From positions 124,001 to 188,000 of the forward strand of contig NZ_SSND01000002.1 of the NCBI RefSeq assembly GCF_004799285.1: 64,000 nucleotides of DNA, written 5' to 3'. Position numbers and translations under genes: made by a program. The notes below the pieces were generated by a model. That model made no database searches, had not been told where the DNA came from, and saw only the letters and a program-made list of their open reading frames with translations. The stretch comes from Aliigemmobacter aestuarii. GTDB lineage: Bacteria > Pseudomonadota > Alphaproteobacteria > Rhodobacterales > Rhodobacteraceae. Every line of letters starts with the position of its first letter. The stretch's first letter is position 1. This document shows positions 15,763 through 23,856 of this stretch, piece by piece.

Positions 15763-16842
15763 TCATTCGGCCGCGGCGCCAAGGGCGGCGGCGTGGAAAT
15801 CCTCGCGGTAGGGGCGCGCGGTCGGCGGCAGGTCGCGTTTCAGGAAATAGTCCTCATAGGCCAACTGCCGCTTCAGCGCGGGCCACATCTCGGCAAAGCC
15901 TTCGGCGATCGAACGGTTGGGCGCGGGCAGGTCGTGCCTGATCCTTTCGTGCAGGTCAGGCAGCCGGTGATAGGGCACCATCGGGAACATGTGGTGTTCG
16001 ACGTGGTAGTTCATGTTCCAGTAGATGAACCGGCTGATCGGGTTCATGTAGACGGTCCGACTGTTCAGGCGGTGATCGGTGACGTTGTCGGCAAGCCCGC
16101 CATGCTGCAAAAGGCCTGTCATGATGTGATGCCAGGCGCCGTAAAGACGCGGCAGGCCGATCACCATCAAGGGCAGGATCGACCCCGTCCAGACCGCAAG
16201 CGCGATGGTCGCGGCATAGATCCCCACCCAGATCCGCGCGACGCGCACCACCTTGGGGCGTTCGCTTTCGGGGATGAAGGTGGCCTCTTCGGCCTCGATC
16301 CCGACGAAGGCGTTGTAAAGCATCCGCTTCCACCCGTTCCATGCATCGACGATGCCGAAAACGTTGGCGATGAGCCGCGCGAATTCCGGCGGGCGCATGA
16401 CGGCGATCTCGGGGTCGCGCCCGACGATGATCGTATCGGTATGGTGGCGGGCATGGCTCCACCGCCAGGTGACGGGGTTGCGCACCATGCAGAAGCTGGC
16501 CACCTGATAAAGCGCGTTGTTCATCCACGGCGTCTTGAAGGCGGTGCCGTGGCTGCATTCGTGCCAGCGGCTGTCCATCGCGCTGCCGTAAAGCACGCCG
16601 TAGGCCAGCCAGAACGGAACCGACCACAGGCTTGGCCACAGCGCGATGCCGAACCCGGCGAACAGGACCATACAGCCTAACAGGATGGCCGTGTCGCGAA
16701 TGGCCGGGCCATCCTTGCGCTGCATCAGGTCCTTCATCTCTTTCCGGGGCACCTCCGAATGATACCATTCGGCGGCGGCAAGTCCGGTTTCGACCGCGCG
16801 TCGCGCATCAGGCCCAAGAAGGCTGTAATTCCGTTTGGCCAT
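15763..16842 (-). CDS. fatty-acid-desaturase-fold oxygenase (MocD-like)
   Basis: 359 residues. It has the three histidine clusters of membrane di-iron oxygenases: H94-ECS-H98, H130-AR-HH134 and the late YHVEHHMFP, with hydrophobic membrane segments around 50-70, 75-90 and 190-220. In rhizobia MocD, with MocE and MocF, is required to convert 3-O-methyl-scyllo-inosamine to scyllo-inosamine, an O-demethylation. Pairing with a MocE-like ferredoxin and sugar/inositol genes here argues for a cyclitol substrate rather than a lipid. The start has GGAGG close upstream, and the gene is first in its operon, 153 bases from the divergent LacI regulator. Confidence 0.82.
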   Translation of the reverse strand: MAKRNYSLLGPDARRAVETGLAAAEWYHSEVPRKEMKDLMQRKDGPAIRDTAILLGCMVLFAGFGIALWPSLWSVPFWLAYGVLYGSAMDSRWHECSHGTAFKTPWMNNALYQVASFCMVRNPVTWRWSHARHHTDTIIVGRDPEIAVMRPPEFARLIANVFGIVDAWNGWKRMLYNAFVGIEAEEATFIPESERPKVVRVARIWVGIYAATIALAVWTGSILPLMVIGLPRLYGAWHHIMTGLLQHGGLADNVTDHRLNSRTVYMNPISRFIYWNMNYHVEHHMFPMVPYHRLPDLHERIRHDLPAPNRSIAEGFAEMWPALKRQLAYEDYFLKRDLPPTARPYREDFHAAALGAAAE

Positions 16843-16995
16843 GTTTCCCTCCGTCACGAACGTCCTGTCCGTAGTCTGTTCGGCGGCAGGATAGGCAGGG
16901 CAGTCCGTTGCGCAAAGATGACCCCTCGCAAAACGCATCAGAAAGCGTCATGATTTCCGGGCAGGTCTGACGAATTATCGTCAATGGGGGCTTCG

Positions 16996-18027
16996 ATGAA
17001 AAAACGCATGGGCATGGCCGATCTGGCACGCGAGGCCGGGGTTTCGCTGTCGACGGTCGACAGGGTCCTGAATGGCCGCGAAACCGTGCATCCCGACACG
17101 CGCGCGCGGATCGTGGCCGCGGCGCGCGCCATCGGCCACCCGGCGGCGCGCCGTCTTGCCGGTACGGATGAAAGCCTGCCCGAGGTTCGCTTTGGCGTGG
17201 TCCTGCACAAGCAGGGGCAGGATTTCTACAAGGCCTTCGCCGAAACGCTGACCCGTGCTGTCGAGGCGGCGCCGGGCATCCGGGGGCGACTGACGCTGGA
17301 ATTTTCGGCCAGCCAGTCGCCTTCGGAAATGGCGGCCCGGCTGCGCGCGATGGCCGGGCGTTGCGATTCACTTGCGGCAACGGCGGTGAACCATCCCGAA
17401 GTCACCGCAGCGGTGGAGGATCTGACGGCTGGCGGCCTGCCGGTGTTTTCGCTGCTGTCGGATTTCGCGCAAGGCGCGCGGACCGGCTATCTTGGCCTGA
17501 ACAACCTCAAACACGGGCGGACGGCAGGCTGGCTCATGGCGCTGGCCACCGGCGGCCAGCCCGGCAAGATGGCCGTCTTCGTAGGCGGGCATCGCTGGCA
17601 TGGGCACGAGTTGCGCGAAACCGGCTTTCGCAGCTATCTGCGGGAATGTGCGCCGCAGATCACCGTGCTTGAACCCTTGGTCAACCTTGAAACGCGGCAA
17701 CTGACCTACGAGGCAACGCTGGGCCTGATCGCCCGCAATCCGGACCTGCGCGGCATCTACGTCGCCGGGGGCGGCATGGAGGGCGCCATCGCCGCCCTGC
17801 GCGAGACCCGCCCCGAAGGCCCGTTCTCGCTTGTCGTCAGCGCGCTGACCCCGGATTCGCGCGCGGGTCTTGCCGAAGGTCTGGTCACGATGGTGATCGA
17901 CACGCCGCTGGAACGGCTGTGCCGCGACCTTGTGCAAGAGATGACGGCGGCCGCCCGCGCCGAGGCCCCGCGCGCGCAGGCACAGACCTTTCTGCCACCC
18001 GACATCCATGTCGCAGAGTCGATCTGA
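16996..18027 (+). CDS. LacI-family transcriptional regulator
   Basis: 343 residues. The N-terminal helix-turn-helix (MADLAREAGVSLSTVDRVLNGRETVHPDTRARI) is canonical for LacI, followed by a periplasmic-binding-protein-like sensor domain from about residue 65. It stands between the two arms of the moc-like island, divergent from the oxygenase operon and ahead of the isomerase/ABC genes, so it is the likely local repressor. Start chosen at 16996 with a G-rich Shine-Dalgarno run just before; an ATG at 16984 would add four residues. Confidence 0.92.
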   Translation: MKKRMGMADLAREAGVSLSTVDRVLNGRETVHPDTRARIVAAARAIGHPAARRLAGTDESLPEVRFGVVLHKQGQDFYKAFAETLTRAVEAAPGIRGRLTLEFSASQSPSEMAARLRAMAGRCDSLAATAVNHPEVTAAVEDLTAGGLPVFSLLSDFAQGARTGYLGLNNLKHGRTAGWLMALATGGQPGKMAVFVGGHRWHGHELRETGFRSYLRECAPQITVLEPLVNLETRQLTYEATLGLIARNPDLRGIYVAGGGMEGAIAALRETRPEGPFSLVVSALTPDSRAGLAEGLVTMVIDTPLERLCRDLVQEMTAAARAEAPRAQAQTFLPPDIHVAESI

Positions 18028-18058
18028 GCCCCGCCCTGGCCGGATTGCCAGGATCATG

Positions 18059-18093
18059 ATTTTGGAATTTTTCAGTTGAACTGATCCCAAAAT
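18059..18093 (+). promoter_or_regulatory. candidate promoter and operator ahead of the MocC-like gene
   Basis: A 13-base palindrome TCAGTTGAACTGA (18072-18084) is bracketed by the outer arms ATTTTGG (18059) and CCAAAAT (18087). It overlaps a possible -35 TTGAAC (18076) with TATCAA (18098) 16 bases on. The 60-base stretch is markedly AT-rich against the GC-rich surroundings, as promoters are. Binding by the LacI protein is inference. Confidence 0.4.
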
Positions 18094-18156
18094 AGAATAT
18101 CAATTCCATTTATGACGGCCAGTGCGGCCCGAACGGGGAATCACCAGGGATTGATG

Positions 18157-18960
18157 ATGCTGCCTTTCGCCTTGAACCACATGACAGCGCCAAAGCTTGA
18201 CTGGCTTTCCTTTCTGGACCTTGCCCAGGGCCTTGGCTGTGTGGGGGTGGAATTCCGCAACGACCTGTCCGCCCCCCTGTTCGGCGGCGACGACCCGGAG
18301 CGGGTGCGCCACGAGGTTCAGGCGCGCGGCCTGCGTTTTCTGGCGCTGGCCGAAGTGAAGATGTTCAACGACTGGTCCGACGCCAAGGCGGCCGAGGCCG
18401 AGGCCCTGATGAAGATCGCCGTGGCCGCCGGCGCCGAGGCGGTCAGCCTCATCCCCCGCAACGACGGCATGGCGACGGACCGCGCGGAAAGCCGCAAGGT
18501 CACGGAAACCGCCCTGCGCGAGATCCTTCCGATGCTGCGGGCGCATGGCCTGAAGGCGATGGTGGAACCGCTGGGCTTTGCGGTGTGCAGCCTGCGTTAC
18601 AAGGATGTCCTGGCCGACGCGATCGATGCGGTAGGCGGTGCGGGAACCTATTTCATGGTGCATGACACCTTCCACCACGCGCTGGCCGGGTTCGGGCCGA
18701 TCTTCCCGGAACTCACGGGGATCGTGCATGTCTCAGGCGTTCGGGACGCGATCTATCTTGACGACATGCGGGACCCGCACCGGGTGCTGGTCGATGCCGA
18801 TGACGTGCTGGGCAATGTCGCCCAGCTCCGCGCCTTGCGCGCGGCGGGCTATGCCGGGCCGGTTTCCTATGAACCCTTCGCGCCCTCGGTGCATGACCTG
18901 GCCGATCACGGCCCGGCGCTTCGGGCCAGCATGGACTACCTTGGGGCACAGGTGGAATGA
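18157..18960 (+). CDS. sugar phosphate isomerase/epimerase family TIM barrel (MocC-like)
   Basis: 267 residues. Barrel with the motifs GCVGVEFRNDLS, LALAEVKMFNDW, MVEPLGF and VHDTFHHALAG, whose Glu/Asp/His residues form the metal site of the xylose-isomerase-like family that includes IolE, IolI and MocC. MocC is needed for scyllo-inosamine use in rhizobia. Here it is the first gene after the LacI regulator, followed by an ABC importer. Start chosen at the second ATG of an ATGATG pair with AGGGA upstream and the family-like N-terminus MLPFALNHMT; an ATG at 18112 would add 15 residues of poor composition. Confidence 0.82.
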   Translation: MLPFALNHMTAPKLDWLSFLDLAQGLGCVGVEFRNDLSAPLFGGDDPERVRHEVQARGLRFLALAEVKMFNDWSDAKAAEAEALMKIAVAAGAEAVSLIPRNDGMATDRAESRKVTETALREILPMLRAHGLKAMVEPLGFAVCSLRYKDVLADAIDAVGGAGTYFMVHDTFHHALAGFGPIFPELTGIVHVSGVRDAIYLDDMRDPHRVLVDADDVLGNVAQLRALRAAGYAGPVSYEPFAPSVHDLADHGPALRASMDYLGAQVE

Positions 18961-19001
18961 GCGGAGGGATAGACCGCAAGGGAAGACAGGACGGGGGAGG
19001 C

Positions 19002-19019
19002 TTTGCAACCGGTTGCAAA
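19002..19019 (+). promoter_or_regulatory. LacI-type operator palindrome upstream of the ABC importer
   Basis: TTTGCAACCGGTTGCAAA is a perfect 18-base palindrome with the central CG typical of LacI-family operators. It lies 143 bases before the binding-protein start and 7 bases upstream of a possible -35 TTGACC (19026); the matching -10 is weak. The nearby LacI-family gene is the obvious candidate binder. Confidence 0.7.
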
Positions 19020-19162
19020 ATTCTGTTGACCGCACCCATGAACTTCTTCAGCCTCTTTCATCGGGCTGATCGAGTCGTCTGGGGCGCCCGCGGGGCGCAG
19101 CAGCGAATTGACTAACCAACCTGCCGCAGGAAGCGGCAGACCATCACTGGGAGGAGTGAACC

Positions 19163-20104
19163 ATGAAAAAGACCCTGATCGCCGCGGGCTTCGCCAGCCT
19201 GATGACGACCACCGCCATGGCCGATGGCATCGGCGTTTCGATGGCGCTGTTCGACGACAACTTCCTGACCGTGCTGCGCAACGGCATCCAGGCCCAGGCC
19301 GATGCCCAGGGCCTGTCGGTCCAGATCGAGGACGCGCAGAACGACGTGGCCAAGCAGCTTGACCAGATCAACAACTTCATCGCCTCGGGCGTCTCCGCGA
19401 TCATCGTGAACCCGGTCGATACCTCGGCCACCCAGGCGATGACCGATGCCGCCGCGGCCGCCGGCGTGCCGCTGGTCTATGTGAACCGCCAGCCGATCAA
19501 CGTCGACAGCCTGCCCGACAACCAGGCCTTCGTCGCCTCGAACGAATCCGAATCGTCCAGCCAGGGCTTCACCGAGCAGTGCAACCAGTGGGCCGCCGCA
19601 GGCAAGACCGAGGTCAGCGTCTATGTCCTGCAGGGCGAACTGTCGAACCAGGCCGCCGTGCAGCGCACGCAGAACTACTATGACGTGATCGAAGCGGGCA
19701 AATGCGCGGTCAAGGTCAACATCATCGACCAGCAGACCGCCAACTGGTCGCGCGATCAGGCCACCAGCCTGATGACCAACTGGCTTTCGGCAGGAACCCC
19801 GTTCGACGGCGTGCTGGCCAACAACGACGAAATGGCACTGGGCGCGATCCAGGCGATGAAGGCCGCCGGGATCGACATGAACGCGGTCATCGTCTCGGGT
19901 GTGGACGCGACGCAGGACGCGCTGGCCTCGATGCAGGCGGGCGAACTGGACATCACCGTGTTCCAGAACGCGGCGGCCCAGGGCGGCGGCGCGCTGGACG
20001 CGGCGGTGAAACTGGCCGCGGGCGAAGCGGTCGACCAGAAGGTCTATGTACCGTTCGAACTGGTGACGCCGGCCAACATGGCCGACTACCTGGCAAAGAA
20101 CTGA
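19163..20104 (+). CDS. sugar ABC transporter substrate-binding protein
   Basis: 313 residues with a signal peptide (1-20, ending TTTAMA). The type 1 periplasmic-binding fold is visible from GIGVSMALFDDNFLTVLRNG, ASGVSAIIVNPVDTSATQAM, the hinge PLVYVNRQP, GVLANNDEMALGAIQAMKAAG and VSGVDATQDALASM. This family binds ribose, inositols and related polyols; MocB of rhizobia is of this class. GGGAGGAG precedes the start. A stem-loop separates it from the permease, the usual device for making more binding protein than membrane parts. Confidence 0.92.
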   Translation: MKKTLIAAGFASLMTTTAMADGIGVSMALFDDNFLTVLRNGIQAQADAQGLSVQIEDAQNDVAKQLDQINNFIASGVSAIIVNPVDTSATQAMTDAAAAAGVPLVYVNRQPINVDSLPDNQAFVASNESESSSQGFTEQCNQWAAAGKTEVSVYVLQGELSNQAAVQRTQNYYDVIEAGKCAVKVNIIDQQTANWSRDQATSLMTNWLSAGTPFDGVLANNDEMALGAIQAMKAAGIDMNAVIVSGVDATQDALASMQAGELDITVFQNAAAQGGGALDAAVKLAAGEAVDQKVYVPFELVTPANMADYLAKN

Positions 20105-20124
20105 TCCTGCCGGACAAGACCAAC

Positions 20125-20151
20125 GGGGGGCGGCGCCTTGGTGCCGCCCCC
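20125..20151 (+). terminator. stem-loop between binding protein and permease genes
   Basis: GGGGCGGC (20127) pairs with GCCGCCCC (20143) with extra interior pairs over a tiny loop. Without a T-tract, it probably protects the upstream message end or causes partial termination inside the operon. Confidence 0.6.
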
Positions 20152-20209
20152 TCTGCCAAGGCCCCGCCGATGCGGACGGGCCAGGCGGGCAATCTGGGAA
20201 GGGCGACCA

Positions 20210-21280
20210 ATGGCACAGACAACTCATGGGATCGGCGGCCTCGCCTATGATCCGACCAAGCGCACCCGTCCCCCGGAACTGAACGTTCTGGCGGCACTGA
20301 TCCTGATCATCCTTGCCTTCGAGGTTCTTGGTCGGATGTTCATCGGTGACAGCTTCCTGTTCAACACGCGAGAAAACATCGACACGCTGTTCAACGAACA
20401 GCGGTTGCAGATCATCATCCTTCAGGTGTCGATCGTCGGCATCATCGCCCTTGGCGTGACGCAAGTCATCATCACCGGCGGGATCGATCTGTCGTCCGGC
20501 TCGGTCGTGGGGGCCACGGCGATGATCGCCATGAGCTTTGCCCAGACCGCGATCGTGAACGGCAATCCGAACCCCAAGGCGATCTTCGGCGAAGGGATGA
20601 TGGACCTGCCCGTGATCGTGCCGGTTCTGGTAGGTCTTGGCTGCGGCCTGTTCGCGGGCCTGGTGAACGGCCTGCTCATCGCCTACACCCGCATCCCGCC
20701 CTTCATCGCGACGCTTGGCATGATGGTCGCGGCGCGCGGCTGCGCGAAATGGTGGTCGAAGGGCAATCCGATCTCTTTCCCGACCGAATCCTATGCCGCC
20801 ATCGGCAAGGGCATGATGCCCGTGCTGATCTTCATCACACTGGCGGTCGTGTTTCACCTGATCATGACGCAGACGCGCTATGGCAAGCATTCCTATGCCA
20901 TCGGTTCGAACGAACAGGCCGCGCGCATGTCGGGGATCAACGTCGCCCGCCACAAGGTGCTGGTCTATGCCATCGCCGGGATGCTGGCCGCGCTGGCCGC
21001 GATCGTTCTGTCATCGAAGAACCTGACGGCGCAGGCCGGGATGGGCGTAATGTACGAACTCGACGCTATCGCGATGGCCGTGATCGGGGGCGTTTCGCTT
21101 CAGGGCGGGCGCGGGTCGATCATCGGCACCGTCCTTGGCGCGCTGATCTTCGGCGTGATCATCTCGGGGTTCACCTTCCTCAAGCTCGACGCCTACTACC
21201 AGGAGATGGTGAAGGGCGTGATCATCGTGGCGGCCGTGGTGCTGGACACCTGGCGGCAGAACCAGAGGGGGCGCGGCTGA
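20210..21280 (+). CDS. sugar ABC transporter permease (RbsC-like)
   Basis: 356 residues with about ten hydrophobic segments. The motifs VTQVIITGGIDLSSGSVVGATAMIA, IPPFIATLGMM and AIGSNEQAARMSGINV are hallmarks of the ribose/xylose/inositol permease family. It forms the transmembrane channel with the ATPase encoded next. GGAAGGG lies before the ATG. The stop TGA shares its A with the ATG of the ATPase gene. Confidence 0.93.
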   Translation: MAQTTHGIGGLAYDPTKRTRPPELNVLAALILIILAFEVLGRMFIGDSFLFNTRENIDTLFNEQRLQIIILQVSIVGIIALGVTQVIITGGIDLSSGSVVGATAMIAMSFAQTAIVNGNPNPKAIFGEGMMDLPVIVPVLVGLGCGLFAGLVNGLLIAYTRIPPFIATLGMMVAARGCAKWWSKGNPISFPTESYAAIGKGMMPVLIFITLAVVFHLIMTQTRYGKHSYAIGSNEQAARMSGINVARHKVLVYAIAGMLAALAAIVLSSKNLTAQAGMGVMYELDAIAMAVIGGVSLQGGRGSIIGTVLGALIFGVIISGFTFLKLDAYYQEMVKGVIIVAAVVLDTWRQNQRGRG

Positions 21281-22050
21281 TGTCCGAGATCATCCTGGAA
21301 ACCCGCGGCCTGACCAAGCATTACGGCGGCGTCCATGCCCTGACCGAGGCCGACTTCACCCTGCGGCGCGGCGAACATGTCGCGATCATGGGCGACAACG
21401 GCGCGGGCAAGTCAACCTTCGTGCGCCAGATCACCGGGGTGGAAAAGCCCACCCGCGGGCAGATCATCTTTGACGGCGTCGAACACACTTTCGAAAGCCC
21501 GATCGAGGCCCGCGAGGCCGGGATCGAGACGGTGTTCCAGACGCTGGCGCTGGCCGATGACCTGGACGTGCCCTCGAACCTGTTCCTCGGTCGCGAAAAG
21601 GTGCGCTTCCGCCTTGGCCCGTTCTCGATCCTCGACAAGCGGGCGATGCGCGAGGCGACAATGGCAGCCCTGGTCAAGACCGGGGTAAAGATCCCGAACC
21701 TGTCGAACACGATCCGCAACATGTCGGGCGGGCAGCGGCAATGTGTGGCCATCGCCCGCACCGCCGCCTTCAAGTCCAAGCTTGTCATCATGGACGAACC
21801 GACCGCCGCCCTTGGCGTGCAGGAAACAGCGCAGGTGGAAAACATCATCCGCACCCTGAAAGAGGCGGGCGAACCCCTGATCCTGATCAGCCACAACATG
21901 CGGCAGGTCTTTGACCTGGTGGACCGGATCGTCGTTTTCCGCCGGGGCCGGATCGTGGCCAACCTTCGCAAGGAGGAAACCGACGGCCAGGACGTGGTGG
22001 CCTATATCACCGGCGCCAAGACTGGCGCCGAATACGAAGGGGCCCCATGA
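21280..22050 (+). CDS. sugar ABC transporter ATP-binding protein
   Basis: 256 residues, a single nucleotide-binding domain rather than the double domain of RbsA/XylG. Walker A is GDNGAGKST, the signature MSGGQRQ and Walker B LVIMDEPTAALG, with the H-loop SHNMRQV. It energises uptake with the preceding permease. Its start overlaps the permease stop (TGATG) and its stop overlaps the next gene (ATGA), so the three are coupled. Confidence 0.93.
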   Translation: MSEIILETRGLTKHYGGVHALTEADFTLRRGEHVAIMGDNGAGKSTFVRQITGVEKPTRGQIIFDGVEHTFESPIEAREAGIETVFQTLALADDLDVPSNLFLGREKVRFRLGPFSILDKRAMREATMAALVKTGVKIPNLSNTIRNMSGGQRQCVAIARTAAFKSKLVIMDEPTAALGVQETAQVENIIRTLKEAGEPLILISHNMRQVFDLVDRIVVFRRGRIVANLRKEETDGQDVVAYITGAKTGAEYEGAP

Positions 22051-22814
22051 CCCCGCATGCCGCGACACATGCCCTGATCCTGGGGGGCACCCAGGGTCTG
22101 GGGCTGGCCATCGCCGAGGCGCTGGCCGTCGAAGGCTGCACGCGGCTGGTGCTGGCGGCGCGCGACCCGGTGAAGGGGCAGGCCGTGGCCGAACGGCTTG
22201 GCGCCGCTTTCCTGCCGGTCGATCTGGGCGATGCGGGCGATGTGGTGGCCTGCGTGGACCGGGCCGCCGCGATCATGGGCCGGATCGACGCGCTTTGCAT
22301 CGCCGGGGCGCTGACCGACCGGGGGTCGATCCTCGACACCACGCCCGAGATCTTCGACCGGATGTTCGCCGCCAATACCAAGGGGCCGTTCTTCGCGATC
22401 CAGCGGGCGGCGCAACTGGCCCGCGCGGGCGGGCATCCGGTCAGCATCGTGACCATCCTGTCGATGGTCACGCATTGCGGGCAAAGCTATCTTGCGCCCT
22501 ATTCCGCCTCGAAGGCCGCGCTGGCCAACATCACGAAGAACGCGGCGAACGCCCTGCGCCATGACCGCATCCGCGTGAACGGCATCAACTGCGGCTGGAT
22601 GGACACGCCGGGCGAAGACGCGGTGCAGCGCCGGTATCACGGTGCGACCGATGGCTGGCTTGAGGCCGCCGAGGCGCGCCAACCCTTCGGAATGCTGGTC
22701 AAGCCCGCCCATGTCGCGGGTCTGGCCGCCTATTTGCTGGGGCCGATGTCCGGTGTAATGACCGGCTCCATCATCGACTTCGATCAAAACGTCTCGGGTG
22801 CCTACCCGGAGTAA
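22047..22814 (+). CDS. short-chain dehydrogenase/reductase
   Basis: 255 residues. The cofactor motif is GGTQGLGLA, the active-site YSASK with an upstream Ser in TILSMVTHCG, and the common NAANALRHDRIRVNGINCGW segment. Such enzymes oxidise or reduce alcohol groups on small polyols. It is translationally coupled to the ABC ATPase by a 4-base overlap and followed 13 bases on by an inositol-dehydrogenase-like gene, so it likely handles the imported compound or its product. Confidence 0.9.
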   Translation: MTPHAATHALILGGTQGLGLAIAEALAVEGCTRLVLAARDPVKGQAVAERLGAAFLPVDLGDAGDVVACVDRAAAIMGRIDALCIAGALTDRGSILDTTPEIFDRMFAANTKGPFFAIQRAAQLARAGGHPVSIVTILSMVTHCGQSYLAPYSASKAALANITKNAANALRHDRIRVNGINCGWMDTPGEDAVQRRYHGATDGWLEAAEARQPFGMLVKPAHVAGLAAYLLGPMSGVMTGSIIDFDQNVSGAYPE

Positions 22815-22827
22815 GGAAAGAACCATC

Positions 22828-23832
22828 ATGTCGCTCAGATTCGCGATTCTCGGGGCCGGTCGCATCGGTCAGGTCCATGCCCGTGCCGTTGCCTCGACCC
22901 CCGGCGCCACGCTTGTGGCCATCGCCGACCCGGTCGCGGCCGCGGCCGAAACGGTGCGCGCGGCCTATGGCTGCGACATCCGCACCATCGACACGATCGA
23001 ATCCTCGGCCGATGTCGACGCGGTGGTGATCTGCACCCCGACCGACACCCATGCCGACCTGATCGAACGCTTTTGCAAGGCCGGAAAGGCGGTGTTCTGC
23101 GAAAAGCCGGTGGACCTGTCGCTGCCCCGCGTCGCCGCCTGCCTGAAGGTGGTTGAGGCCACGAAGGGCACGTTGATGGTAGGCTTCAACCGCCGGTTCG
23201 ATCCCGATTTCATGGCCGTGAAGGCCGCGATCGACGCAGGCCGCGTGGGCGATGTGGAGATGGTCACGATCACCAGCCGCGACCCCGGCGCACCGCCCTA
23301 TGACTATATCACCCGTTCGGGCGGCATCTTCCGCGACATGACGATCCACGATTTCGACATGGCGCGCTGGCTTCTGGGCGAAGAGGTGGAAACGGTCATG
23401 GCCGCCGCCTCTGTCCTGACCGACGCCAAGATCGGCGAACTGGGCGATTTCGACAGCGTGAACGTGATCCTGCGCACGGCCTCGGGCAAGCAGGCGATCA
23501 TCACCAACAGCCGCCGCGCGACCTATGGCTATGACCAGCGGATCGAGGTGCTGGGGTCAAAGGGCCTGGCCGCCGCGCAGAACCACGGCGAGAACCGCAT
23601 CACCGTGGCCGATGGTGCGGGCTTCCACGACGCGCCCCTGCTGAACTTCTTCATGACGCGCTACATCGCGGCCTATGCCAACGAGATCGCGGCCTTCATC
23701 GCCACCGTGAACGACGGCAAGCCCACGCCGACCACCGGCCATGACGGCCTGATGGCGCTGGCGCTGGCCGAGGCTGCGCTGAAATCCGTGGCCGAAGGAC
23801 GCGCCGTGAAGGTGTCGGAAATCCTGGGCTGA
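22828..23832 (+). CDS. inositol 2-dehydrogenase-like Gfo/Idh/MocA oxidoreductase
   Basis: 334 residues. The NAD fold FAILGAGRIGQVHA, the catalytic motif VFCEKPVDLSL and MVGFNRRFDPDF plus the RDPGAPPYDYITRSGGIFRDMTIHDFDM stretch with the Asp and His of the active site closely follow IolG-type myo-inositol 2-dehydrogenases. It would turn an inositol into an inosose with NAD. Start chosen at 22828, after AAGGAAAG. It is last in the plus-strand arm of the island; the rest of the iol pathway (iolBCDE) is not here. Confidence 0.85.
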   Translation: MSLRFAILGAGRIGQVHARAVASTPGATLVAIADPVAAAAETVRAAYGCDIRTIDTIESSADVDAVVICTPTDTHADLIERFCKAGKAVFCEKPVDLSLPRVAACLKVVEATKGTLMVGFNRRFDPDFMAVKAAIDAGRVGDVEMVTITSRDPGAPPYDYITRSGGIFRDMTIHDFDMARWLLGEEVETVMAAASVLTDAKIGELGDFDSVNVILRTASGKQAIITNSRRATYGYDQRIEVLGSKGLAAAQNHGENRITVADGAGFHDAPLLNFFMTRYIAAYANEIAAFIATVNDGKPTPTTGHDGLMALALAEAALKSVAEGRAVKVSEILG

Positions 23833-23856
23833 CCGGGCCGGAGGGGGCGGCCGACC

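Noticed and set aside
19026-19055. Complete sigma-70 promoter before the ABC binding-protein gene
   Set aside because: TTGACC is a fair -35 but no acceptable -10 lies 16-18 bases on, so only the operator palindrome was listed.
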